From a virus: DNA of 29,509 bases. Location: positions 1 through 29,509 of the IMG/VR virus record IMGVR_UViG_3300042294_004921; one strand, 5' to 3'. Under the pieces are notes generated by a model, which saw nothing but the letters and a program-made list of their open reading frames with translations, was not told where the DNA came from and searched no databases. Below are positions 21,418 through 29,509 of the stretch, piece by piece (the first letter of the stretch is position 1; the number at the start of each line of letters is the position of its first letter). A program made the translations under genes and the position numbers.

Positions 21418-21953
21418 TCTTTTTTCTTTATCCCCACTGACTTGTATATATCTTGCACAGCACGGGCTTGATAATAACAATCAATTAATGCGTTATGAGC
21501 ACCATGCCTATCTTTCTTTCTAGGATCTCCGTGAACAGCAAACAATGTACGGCTGTCTCTAATTTGCCAAAACTGCCATGGCGTAGGTCGACCTACTTGC
21601 CTGTAAAGATCTTCTAATATTACAATATCAAAAGCAGGACCTTGGCACCAAATGTTATCAACGCCAACTAAAAATTTATTTAATTGGTCAAGCATTTGGT
21701 TAATGCTTATGCGACCCATCATTCCCATAGCTTCTTCACGAACTTCTTCAGTCTGTGTTCCCCACCATGCTACAGTTTCGTCTTGTACATGTCTGTCCAT
21801 GGCCAATTGTTCATCAACATCCGGGCGAATATACAATCCAGATTCAGTGTCAACATCAGAATCCCAAGGACTAAATTTGATTGCGCCTAGAGTGAGAATA
21901 ACCGACCACGGACGAGTGCTAAGTGTTTCAATGTCGAGCATGACATCCATCAT
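21408..21953 (-). CDS. DEDDh 3'-5' exonuclease (DexA / DnaQ-like)
   Basis: 181 residues. D7-I-E9 in MLDIETL, a later AFDIVILEDLY, and HNALIDCYYQA (H-x-A-x-x-D) make the full DEDDh metal site of DnaQ-type 3'-5' exonucleases. T4 DexA, and DUF5051-type nucleases have the same layout. It would degrade single-stranded DNA or RNA ends from 3'. AGGAG precedes the ATG; the first ATG overlaps the stop of the upstream nucleotidyltransferase gene. Confidence 0.78.
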   Translation of the reverse strand: MMDVMLDIETLSTRPWSVILTLGAIKFSPWDSDVDTESGLYIRPDVDEQLAMDRHVQDETVAWWGTQTEEVREEAMGMMGRISINQMLDQLNKFLVGVDNIWCQGPAFDIVILEDLYRQVGRPTPWQFWQIRDSRTLFAVHGDPRKKDRHGAHNALIDCYYQARAVQDIYKSVGIKKKEWT

Positions 21954-22426
21954 TGACTCCTAAGTGCTCGATCTGCTTCAGCTGCTGCTACACGACGACG
22001 TAAACTACTTGAACTAAAAGAATGATCGCGACTGTTAAAGACTAACTGAATATTTCTAGCAAAACATTCATTATCTCCAGTAAAAGGATTGTTGGCATAT
22101 TCTACACCAAGTATACGAACATCCAATGGAAGAATAAGCAGTAAATCTACGAGATCTTGTTCAGTTTGATACACAACCACTTCATCCACGTAACGGCATG
22201 CCGCCAGTTGTATTTGTCTTTCAACAATGCTTTGTACCGGAGGGTTCTTGGTGCCCGGCCGGTCAATCGTAGGGTCTGTTTGAAGTCCGGCAATAAGATA
22301 ATCGCAGTGATTTTTAGCCTCTGCCAACATTGCCACATGCCCTGCATGAAATAAGTCAAAAGTGGAGAAGGTGATTCCAATCTTAAGTCCTTTGTCCTTA
22401 AGTTCACGAATTTTATTGAATATCAT
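21950..22426 (-). CDS. Cytidylyltransferase-like nucleotidyltransferase
   Basis: 158 residues. ITFSTFDLFHAGHVAML carries the H27-x-x-H30 signature and the SFSSSSLRRRV segment near the end is the second nucleotide-binding site of the TagD/GCT-like nucleotidyltransferases, which activate a phosphorylated alcohol or sugar with CTP or ATP. RVGLEY-like ILGVEYANN lies between. The substrate is undecided. The ATG follows the clpS stop directly (TAAATG) with no SD of its own, so it depends on clpS translation. Confidence 0.78.
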   Translation of the reverse strand: MIFNKIRELKDKGLKIGITFSTFDLFHAGHVAMLAEAKNHCDYLIAGLQTDPTIDRPGTKNPPVQSIVERQIQLAACRYVDEVVVYQTEQDLVDLLLILPLDVRILGVEYANNPFTGDNECFARNIQLVFNSRDHSFSSSSLRRRVAAAEADRALRSQ

Positions 22427-22738
22427 TTATGTAGCTGGTTCTAATTTAACGTTGAGTGGAAAACCATTGTTGCGAGCAAGTAGAGTTGCTTCTACACCTT
22501 TTTGTTCAGCAATTTCGTAAGGTAAGGTACTTACAACACTAGATCCTTCTTCGTGAATTTTCATCGTGATTTGTGTAGCAGTTTCTTCAGTGTGATGAAA
22601 AATGTTTTTTAATGTTTCAATAACAAATTCCATAGTAGTCACACTATCATTTAAGTAAATTACATTAAACAAACTAGGTGGCTGTACGCTTGTTTTAACT
22701 TGAATTTTTGGTTTAACTACAATATCTGTTTTGCTCAT
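22427..22738 (-). CDS. clpS: ClpS adaptor
   Basis: 103 residues. LFNVIYLNDSVTTMEFVIE matches the ClpS core; N-D and T-x-M-E-F correspond to the E. coli residues that bind N-degron peptides, and the helix MKIHEEGSSVV supplies the conserved His. ClpS gives substrates with destabilising N-terminal residues to ClpAP. A phage copy could redirect host proteolysis or protect phage proteins. No SD precedes the ATG (CCTACAAAATT). A strong 5' hairpin lies 17 bases upstream of the ATG (22755-22777), with a TATAATAA box just before it. Confidence 0.9.
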   Translation of the reverse strand: MSKTDIVVKPKIQVKTSVQPPSLFNVIYLNDSVTTMEFVIETLKNIFHHTEETATQITMKIHEEGSSVVSTLPYEIAEQKGVEATLLARNNGFPLNVKLEPAT

Positions 22739-22754
22739 AATTTTGTAGGTTTGA

Positions 22755-22777
22755 GCAGGGGGGTGGATGCCCCCTAC
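22755..22777 (-). promoter_or_regulatory. 5' hairpin ahead of clpS
   Basis: Minus strand: GTAGGGGG-CATCCAC-CCCCCTGC, an 8-pair stem (one G-U). There is no T-run after it, so it is unlikely to terminate hsp20. A TATAATAA (22789-22782) lies four bases before it, mirroring the dnaK and groES arrangement. Confidence 0.6.
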
Positions 22778-22789
22778 TTGTTTATTATA

Positions 22790-23227
22790 TTACTTAGCAA
22801 AAGTAATAGCAATCTTCTTGGCTTTTTGTTCTTCTGGAACAATATGTTCTAAACTTACAGCCAAAATACCATTAACAACTGTAGCACCTTTTACTTCGAC
22901 ATTATCTGCTAGAGTAAAATGGCGAGTGAAATTACGAGCACTTATACCCCGATGGAGATATTCATATTCGTCTTTTTGTTTTTGTTCGCCTTTAATCGTT
23001 AATACATTTTCTTTGTATTCAATATCCAGTTCTTCTTGCGTAAACCCTGCTACCGCAAGTTGAATAGCATAATGATTTTCGTCAATACGAACAATGTTAT
23101 GCGGAGGATAGTTTTCGGCCTTACTGTTTGCAAAAGTTCGACCCAGTTCATTAAAGAGTTTATCAAATCCTACAGCATGACGATGTAGAGTAGGTAAATC
23201 AAAAGTACTAATTGTATATGTTGTCAT
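22790..23227 (-). CDS. hsp20: Hsp20 small heat-shock protein
   Basis: 145 residues from the ATG at 23227 (GAAAGGAGAAAATATT before it); the frame extends upstream to 23287 but into the leader hairpin. PPHNIVRIDENHYAIQLAV is the start of the alpha-crystallin domain; FTQEELDIEYKENVLTIKG, FTRHFTLADNVEVKGATVVNG and LEHIVPEEQKAKKIAI follow in order, with the C-terminal I-x-I. Small heat-shock proteins hold unfolded proteins for DnaK and GroEL. Cyanophages also carry Hsp20. It follows dnaK after a hairpin-bearing gap. Confidence 0.92.
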   Translation of the reverse strand: MTTYTISTFDLPTLHRHAVGFDKLFNELGRTFANSKAENYPPHNIVRIDENHYAIQLAVAGFTQEELDIEYKENVLTIKGEQKQKDEYEYLHRGISARNFTRHFTLADNVEVKGATVVNGILAVSLEHIVPEEQKAKKIAITFAK

Positions 23228-23269
23228 AATATTTTCTCCTTTCATTAAGCAAGTTATGACATATATGAA

Positions 23270-23292
23270 GGTAGACCCCGATGGCATCTACC
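23270..23292 (-). promoter_or_regulatory. 5' hairpin ahead of hsp20 (shared chaperone leader)
   Basis: Minus strand: stem GGTAGA / TCTACC with inner TGCCATCGGGG. It lies 43 bases upstream of the hsp20 ATG and 11 after the dnaK stop. The inner GCC-N3-GGGG and the following AACTTGCTT agree with the dnaK and groES leaders. No clear promoter precedes it. Confidence 0.65.
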
Positions 23293-23303
23293 CTGCATAT
23301 TCT

Positions 23304-25187
23304 TTACTTCTTTTCTGTGAATTCAGCATCAACTACATTATCGTTTGATTCCGCGTTTACAGATTCTTCTGTTGTTTTTTGCTTTACTTCTTGTATTACA
23401 CTTGAAGCTACAAACAGTTCACTTAACTTAGAAGTAATAGCTTCTTGATCTGTTCCGGCAACTACTTTTTCCAGTTCTGCAATGGTATCATTGATTTTAT
23501 TAGTTTGATCCTCCGATAGCTTGCCTTCTACTTCTTTAAGATCAGTGCGGACCTGATGGATAACTGAATCTGCTTGATTACGTGTTTCAATTAATTCACG
23601 CTGCTTTTTGTCTGCATCTGCGTTAGTTTCAGCATCGCGAATCATTTCCTCAATCTGTTCTTTACTTAAACCACTATCACTTTTAATTGTAATCTTGTTT
23701 TCTTTGCCAGTCTTTTTGTCTTTTGCACTTACCTTGAGAATACCGTTAGCGTCTACATCTAGCGTAACTTCAATTTGTGGCATACCTCTTGGTGCAGGAT
23801 CAATGCCTTCTAGATTAAATTCGCCTAACAATTTATTATGTTGAACTAGTTCACGCTCGCCTTGATAGACTTTGATTGTTACAGCTGGTTGATTATCTTC
23901 GGCTGTAGAGAACACCTGACTGTTCTTAGTAGGAATAGTTGTATTTTTTTGAATCAGTTTTGTCATTACTCCGCCCATGGTTTCAATACCTAGGCTTAGT
24001 GGAGTGACATCAAGTAGTAGCACGTCTTTACGTTCGCCACCAAGTACAGCACCTTGTACTGCTGCGCCTACAGCCACAGCTTCATCAGGATTGACATCTC
24101 GACGAGGTGCCCGGCCAAACAATTGTTCAACTGCTTCTTGAACTTTTGGCATGCGTGTCTGTCCGCCAACTAGAATAACTTCATCAATATCTGCAGCAGT
24201 CACACCAGCATCACGCATGGCAACTCGGCACGGTTCTATTGAGCGTTGAATCAAATCTTCTACTAGGCTTTCAAATTTTGCACGAGTAATTTTTAGATTT
24301 AAATGTTTTGGGCCTGTGGCATCGGCTGTAATATAAGGCAAATTAACATCTGTTTGGGTGCTATTGGAAAGTTCTATTTTTGTTTTTTCAGCTGCTTCTT
24401 TTAGTCGCTGTAGTGCCATAACATCTTTGGCTAGATCTACACCGCTTTCTTTCTTGAATTCGGTAATTAAGTAATCCATCAGTCTTTGATCAAAATCTTC
24501 GCCACCTAAAAAGGTATCGCCGTTGGTGCTAAGTACTTCGAATTGTTTATCACCATCCACATTAGCGATGTCAATAATAGAAATATCAAAGGTACCACCA
24601 CCAAGATCATAAACAGCAATTTTACGATCCGTCTTTTCATTTTTATCTACTCCATAAGCCAAAGCCGCTGCGGTCGGCTCATTGATAATGCGCAGAACTT
24701 CTAAGCCTGCGATAGCACCTGCGTCTTTGGTAGCTTGGCGCTGACTATCGTTAAAATATGCAGGTACAGTGATTACTGCTCGTGTAACTTCGTGTCCTAG
24801 ATAATCCTCAGCAGTTTTTTTCATTTTACGTAAGACTTCTGCCGAGATTTGTGGAGGCGCCAATTCTTTATCGTTAGCTTTTACCCATGCGTCGCCATTT
24901 TTACTTTCAAAAATGGTATAAGGCATGAGGTCAATATCTTTTTGAACTGCTTGTTCTTGGAATTTACGACCAATTAGTCGTTTACTAGCATAGATAGTGT
25001 TTTTGGGATTAGTTACAGCCTGGCGTTTGGCACTAGCTCCAACTAGAATTTCGTCTGAGGTGTATGCGACAATAGAAGGAGTTGTTCTTGCACCTTCTGA
25101 ATTTTCAATAACTTTTGGGGTTCCGTTTTCTACAATTGCAACACAACTGTTAGTTGTGCCAAGATCAATACCAATAATTGTGCTCAT
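23304..25187 (-). CDS. dnaK: DnaK (Hsp70 chaperone)
   Basis: 627 residues with all Hsp70 hallmarks: [13 protein letters not shown] at 4-16, [53 protein letters not shown], then linker [16 protein letters not shown] and the substrate-binding part, and a C-terminal tail DAEFTEKK. The length is only slightly under bacterial DnaK (about 640). It is ATP-driven and folds or holds client proteins with DnaJ and GrpE, which are not in this window. The sequence looks betaproteobacterial. Good SD (AAGGAGAACAATTA), late-type promoter and shared hairpin leader. An intact phage DnaK is rare. Confidence 0.97.
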   Translation of the reverse strand: MSTIIGIDLGTTNSCVAIVENGTPKVIENSEGARTTPSIVAYTSDEILVGASAKRQAVTNPKNTIYASKRLIGRKFQEQAVQKDIDLMPYTIFESKNGDAWVKANDKELAPPQISAEVLRKMKKTAEDYLGHEVTRAVITVPAYFNDSQRQATKDAGAIAGLEVLRIINEPTAAALAYGVDKNEKTDRKIAVYDLGGGTFDISIIDIANVDGDKQFEVLSTNGDTFLGGEDFDQRLMDYLITEFKKESGVDLAKDVMALQRLKEAAEKTKIELSNSTQTDVNLPYITADATGPKHLNLKITRAKFESLVEDLIQRSIEPCRVAMRDAGVTAADIDEVILVGGQTRMPKVQEAVEQLFGRAPRRDVNPDEAVAVGAAVQGAVLGGERKDVLLLDVTPLSLGIETMGGVMTKLIQKNTTIPTKNSQVFSTAEDNQPAVTIKVYQGERELVQHNKLLGEFNLEGIDPAPRGMPQIEVTLDVDANGILKVSAKDKKTGKENKITIKSDSGLSKEQIEEMIRDAETNADADKKQRELIETRNQADSVIHQVRTDLKEVEGKLSEDQTNKINDTIAELEKVVAGTDQEAITSKLSELFVASSVIQEVKQKTTEESVNAESNDNVVDAEFTEKK

Positions 25188-25215
25188 TAATTGTTCTCCT
25201 TAAGTAAGCAAGCGA

Positions 25216-25242
25216 GTGTAGGACCCCTAAGGCGCCCTACAC
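25216..25242 (-). promoter_or_regulatory. 5' hairpin ahead of dnaK (shared chaperone leader)
   Basis: Minus strand: stem GTGTAGG / CCTACAC with GCGCCTTAGGGGT between, three bases after the TATAAATA box. It is followed by CTTGCTT and AAGGAGAA. The outer stem differs from the groES and hsp20 stems but stays paired. Confidence 0.72.
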
Positions 25243-25245
25243 TTG

Positions 25246-25253
25246 TATTTATA
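25246..25253 (-). promoter_or_regulatory. T4-like late promoter box (TATAAATA) ahead of dnaK
   Basis: Exact TATAAATA on the minus strand. A TTGATT lies 17 bases upstream (6 bases past the groEL stop), so the same box could also be a sigma70 -10. Confidence 0.75.
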
Positions 25254-25279
25254 CTACAAAATGCCTAAATAATCAACGA

Positions 25280-26917
<1,638 letters not shown>

Positions 26918-26924
26918 TTAAAAA

Positions 26925-27212
26925 TTATTCAACAATTGCCAACACATCATCTTCTTTCATGACGATATGTTCTTGGTTATCTAGTTTAACACCAGTACCT
27001 GCGTACTTTCCGTACAGAACAGTATCTCCGGCTTTAACAACTAATGGCACAACAGTACCATTGTCCAAAAGTCGGCCAGTACCAGCTGCCACCACAAAAC
27101 CACGACTGGGTTTTTCTTGAGCATTGTCTGGGATTACGATTCCTGATTTTGTTCTTGTATCTTCTTCGATTGGACGGACCAAAATACGGTCGCGGATTGG
27201 ATTTAGCTTCAT
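26925..27212 (-). CDS. groES: GroES (Hsp10 cochaperonin)
   Basis: 95 residues from the ATG at 27212 (AAAGGAGAAACT). The start MKLNPIRDRILVRPIEEDTR is the GroES beta-barrel opening; the mobile loop (about 17-32) holds T-K-S-G-I-V-I-P, and the end KLDNQEHIVMKEDDVLAIVE is the C-terminal strand. It caps GroEL. Standard bacterial length, unlike T4 gp31 and its larger loop. First gene of a groES-groEL unit with the shared hairpin leader. Confidence 0.96.
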   Translation of the reverse strand: MKLNPIRDRILVRPIEEDTRTKSGIVIPDNAQEKPSRGFVVAAGTGRLLDNGTVVPLVVKAGDTVLYGKYAGTGVKLDNQEHIVMKEDDVLAIVE

Positions 27213-27244
27213 AGTTTCTCCTTTAAAAAGCAAGTTAAATAAAA

Positions 27245-27266
27245 ATGGACCCATTACGGCGTCCAT
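27245..27266 (-). promoter_or_regulatory. 5' hairpin ahead of groES (shared chaperone leader)
   Basis: Minus strand: stem ATGGAC / GTCCAT with GCCGTAATGG between, three bases after TATAAATA. Followed by AACTTGCTT and AAAGGAGAAA. Same layout as dnaK and hsp20. Confidence 0.72.
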
Positions 27267-27269
27267 GTT

Positions 27270-27277
27270 TATTTATA
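27270..27277 (-). promoter_or_regulatory. T4-like late promoter box (TATAAATA) ahead of groES
   Basis: Exact TATAAATA on the minus strand. A TATAAT (27287-27282) with a poor -35 (TAGAAA) lies just upstream, so an early promoter is possible too. Confidence 0.75.
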
Positions 27278-27324
27278 TTCTATTATAGCAATTATATTTG
27301 TATCTTTCTATTTTTTTGGTAAAA

Positions 27325-27558
27325 TTAGAAATATTTTTTTGGCAACTGTTCGTCAGATAATTTTTTACGCCAACGACGGACAGCGGCGTTGTGAGCTTTC
27401 TTCCTACGTGTGGTAGGTTTTTCATAAGTTTCACGCTCGCGCAATTCTTGCAGTAAACCAGACTCTGCTACTTTCTTTTTAAATTTACGCAGAGCTTTTT
27501 CTACATTGTCGTTTGTAACTATGACTAGATTACCATTAAACTTAAGTTTTTCATTCAT
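27325..27558 (-). CDS. rpsU: Ribosomal protein bS21 homologue
   Basis: 77 residues. The core [25 protein letters not shown] then [22 protein letters not shown] is the bS21 pattern, with a slightly longer and different N-terminus than bacterial copies. bS21 sits on the 30S platform next to the anti-Shine-Dalgarno and helps initiation. Phage bS21 genes are known and are thought to join host ribosomes. No SD precedes its ATG (AAATAATTCT). It lies between a membrane-protein pair upstream and the groES promoter. Confidence 0.92.
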   Translation of the reverse strand: MNEKLKFNGNLVIVTNDNVEKALRKFKKKVAESGLLQELRERETYEKPTTRRKKAHNAAVRRWRKKLSDEQLPKKYF

Positions 27559-27562
27559 AGAA

Positions 27563-27913
27563 TTATTTATCGTATTCTAATTGTTGAGCAAAATAGTGTA
27601 TAGGATCATCTAAACGTTTTTTATTTTCTACTAAAATTTTAGGTCCGTAGTAATATGTTTTATCTAATAACCATAAATCTTTATAGTCATCCGATCTAGT
27701 ATTGACAATTATTGCATCACTAGTATTAACAGATTTAGCTAACCAATCCAAATTGTTCATGATTGGTGTATACACATAAATGTTATATGCCTTATCACTA
27801 TGTTGACAAAATTTAATAATTGTATCTAATTCATTTTGTTCAGGATCAACTAAGGTAACAGAATGCAATCCGTTTTTAATAATGTCAGGAGGGGTGACTA
27901 GATTACTATCCAC
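27563..27913 (-). CDS. Small protein of unknown function (116 aa)
   Basis: 116 residues with a GTG start ([12 protein letters not shown]) overlapping the upstream gene by eight bases. Alternating strands ([36 protein letters not shown]) and helices suggest a small alpha/beta Rossmann-like or flavodoxin-like domain; no catalytic motif found. I recall similar proteins in T4-like phages next to the membrane protein, so the pair may act together. The stop is five bases from the bS21 start, so it likely shares bS21 transcription. Confidence 0.58.
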   Translation of the reverse strand: MDSNLVTPPDIIKNGLHSVTLVDPEQNELDTIIKFCQHSDKAYNIYVYTPIMNNLDWLAKSVNTSDAIIVNTRSDDYKDLWLLDKTYYYGPKILVENKKRLDDPIHYFAQQLEYDK

Positions 27914-29509
27914 GTTTGCCTTTTAAAATTTCTTCAATTTGTTGTTCAACTTGTGCCTGTTCTGCATCACTTAAATCTTCGATTTCGTATTCTCCGGCTT
28001 CTAACTTTTCAATCAAATGCTGTATGTAAGCTTGGTTGTAAGTATAACTATCAGTGGAGTTTTTGTCTACTTCAATCCACTTTTGTCCATTCCATTTAAA
28101 CAAACGATCCGGTAGATAATCTGTTCTTATAAACATGTCGCCTTTCATAGGATCGTCCGGAAAACGTTCACCAAAACCGCATTGACTAGCTGCTTGCAGT
28201 TTATCATTATCTGCTTGTATAGCCATTGAAGGATATAACTTGTTAAATGCATCTAAATTATACACTTTGCCTTTATAACGCACAGCGTAGTCGTTGCCGC
28301 GTCTTATAGGTGTGTTGAATTCATCTACAGGCGGTGGCGACTCTACTTTAGATTCCTCTGTCGCGGTGTTAATGGAATCTGTTTGTTCATCCTCTGCAGA
28401 TTTTTTAATTTGTTCAATTTGTTCATGTGTAAGTGGACCATCATCGGCTTCATACTGGGCTTTTTGATGTTCATCAATTACACGGCTGGCCCACATCTCT
28501 TCATTTTCCAAGATAGGTATATTTAAATCTGGTTCTGGTTGTTCGATCTTGGCCACCTCGTTATTTGCTTGTTCGGCACGTTGTTGTTCATCTAATATAT
28601 CTGCTGCTTGTGCTGCAAACTTTGCTTGTTCAAAAAAATCATCGGCCTCACGGTCTGGATTTGTTGGTTTATCTGTGCTATTTAATGCTGCAATTTCTTC
28701 CTCGGTCCAAGGTCGTTGTTCTACGCCTGGCGGATCAGGATTGATATTTTGTGCAGCTTCATCTTCGTGTACCCAGCCACCCTTGCCCTGTCTAGCCCAT
28801 TCAAATTGTTTGTTGGCAGCAAGAATCAATGTCAAGGCAAGCGGATCAAAAACAACAACAATAAGTATAATAACCCAACGTACAGCACGCTCAAGAATAT
28901 TTTGATCGGGATTGTCGCCGTATATAAGAGCAGCAATATATTTGATAGGTCCAACTTCAGCCTCCACCTTTCTCGCCTCAGCGGCTAATGGCGCTCGCTC
29001 GGCTTGTAATTGTTGTATGATTTTTTGACTTCGTGCTATTTCTGTTTGTAATGCAGCTCGTTCTTTGGCCTGTTGTTTACGAATAACCACTGCTCGTTCA
29101 GTGCCACGCTCGGTATCTGTTCTACCAAGCATTTGATCCACTTGGGCATTCATTTGCTCAAGTGCTCGTTTGGCCTGCGCTATGTTTTCTCTTTCAGTGG
29201 CAATCTTTTCATCGTATATGGCCACTTTACTTACTGCATCACCAGTTACTAAACTTTGATCTGAATGTGCCTTACTCAAGAAACCAAAGATACCCATACT
29301 GGTTAACAGCATTAGGAATACAATAGCAGGAATAAGGTAGGTTTTAAATGCCCAACCGGCTCGCTTCCAATTATTGTGTAGCCAAACTGTGGCAACCAAT
29401 TTGCCAGCCTCTAGTGCGCCTCCCATGATAATAACAGGGATGACTGCTGCACTGAAGATAGCAGTAAGACCGGCGACCGAATACCAAGCGGCAATTGCCG
29501 AAATGGTAA
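27906..29509 (-). CDS. Large phage membrane/coiled-coil protein, 5' end outside window
   Basis: 533 residues visible; the frame is open to the right edge (an internal ATG at 29426 would delete the first membrane helix, so it is probably not the start). In order: a hydrophobic segment (AWYSVAGLTAIFSAAVIPVI), a second (YLIPAIVFLMLLTSMGIFG), a long helical K, E, Q-rich region likely coiled coil, a third segment (RWVIILIVVVFDPLALTLIL), then a long acidic linker and a C-terminal domain with DMFIRTDYLPDRLFKWNGQ. I recognise this from T4-like marine phages as a conserved membrane or virion-associated protein of unknown function. Inner-membrane placement is inferred. Confidence 0.68.
   Translation of the reverse strand, partial: TISAIAAWYSVAGLTAIFSAAVIPVIIMGGALEAGKLVATVWLHNNWKRAGWAFKTYLIPAIVFLMLLTSMGIFGFLSKAHSDQSLVTGDAVSKVAIYDEKIATERENIAQAKRALEQMNAQVDQMLGRTDTERGTERAVVIRKQQAKERAALQTEIARSQKIIQQLQAERAPLAAEARKVEAEVGPIKYIAALIYGDNPDQNILERAVRWVIILIVVVFDPLALTLILAANKQFEWARQGKGGWVHEDEAAQNINPDPPGVEQRPWTEEEIAALNSTDKPTNPDREADDFFEQAKFAAQAADILDEQQRAEQANNEVAKIEQPEPDLNIPILENEEMWASRVIDEHQKAQYEADDGPLTHEQIEQIKKSAEDEQTDSINTATEESKVESPPPVDEFNTPIRRGNDYAVRYKGKVYNLDAFNKLYPSMAIQADNDKLQAASQCGFGERFPDDPMKGDMFIRTDYLPDRLFKWNGQKWIEVDKNSTDSYTYNQAYIQHLIEKLEAGEYEIEDLSDAEQAQVEQQIEEILKGKRG

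Noticed and set aside
22755-22777. G/C-rich hairpin as terminator of hsp20
   Set aside because: No T-run follows on the minus strand; the position relative to TATAATAA fits a 5' leader better.
27548-27556. GATAAATA before bS21 as a late promoter
   Set aside because: It is the end of the upstream coding frame (D-K-stop) and lies too near the bS21 start to leave a transcript start.

Overview
The window reads as a piece of a T4-like myovirus genome rather than a bacterial chromosome. Genes are short, packed, mostly on the minus strand and joined by 1-40 base overlaps. Several proteins resemble families I know from marine and freshwater T4-like phages (the fibre protein at 12016-13275, the membrane/coiled-coil protein at 27906-29509, the methyltransferase-like protein at 13265-14002). 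Three exact TATAAATA octamers, the T4 late promoter consensus, lie upstream of genes. The host should be Gram-negative, because the phage carries lipoproteins with lipoboxes and a periplasmic penicillin-binding protein. GroEL and DnaK look most like betaproteobacterial versions, so a betaproteobacterial host is my working inference. No tRNA, CRISPR array, integrase or transposase is visible.

Layout, left to right. 1-3383: three overlapping minus-strand enzymes (HAD phosphatase, zinc metallopeptidase, amidoligase), all starting with a short peptide that resembles the T4 capsid-targeting sequence. 3460-6499: exported proteins and small proteins, including four lipoproteins (one LPP20-like, one entericidin-like), with several sigma70-type promoters and two terminators. 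6638-8176: two plus-strand genes, an EF-hand membrane-anchored protein and a glycosyltransferase-like protein. 8112-9400: UV-damage endonuclease UvsE and a small partner gene. 9438-11989: an operon of ten very small proteins, seven of which share a C-terminal motif ending in F-x-L-[KR]-aromatic. 12016-19325: a tail fibre followed, in the upstream direction, by a methyltransferase-like protein, an amidinotransferase, two 2OG-Fe(II) oxygenases, a UDP-glucose dehydrogenase-like protein, a second plus-strand glycosyltransferase-like gene and a D-Ala-D-Ala peptidase. 19399-21417: small HTH-like proteins, a membrane protein, a 24-residue peptide and an exported protein. 21408-27558: a DEDDh exonuclease, a nucleotidyltransferase, then the proteostasis block clpS-hsp20-dnaK-groEL-groES and ribosomal protein bS21. 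27563-29509: a small protein and a large membrane protein cut by the window edge.

How it may work together. The proteostasis block looks like a phage-owned folding and degradation-control kit, expressed late and perhaps also early. The start of each of its transcription or translation units (groES, dnaK, hsp20, clpS) carries a 5' hairpin, and the first three hairpins share a loop motif on covarying stems. This shared leader is the clearest sign of an undescribed regulatory system here. The second candidate is the set of three enzymes with capsid-targeting-like N-termini, which may be packaged and delivered with the DNA. The third is the tandem small-protein array, driven by a promoter whose -10 box sits in a perfect dyad and whose transcript should be leaderless.
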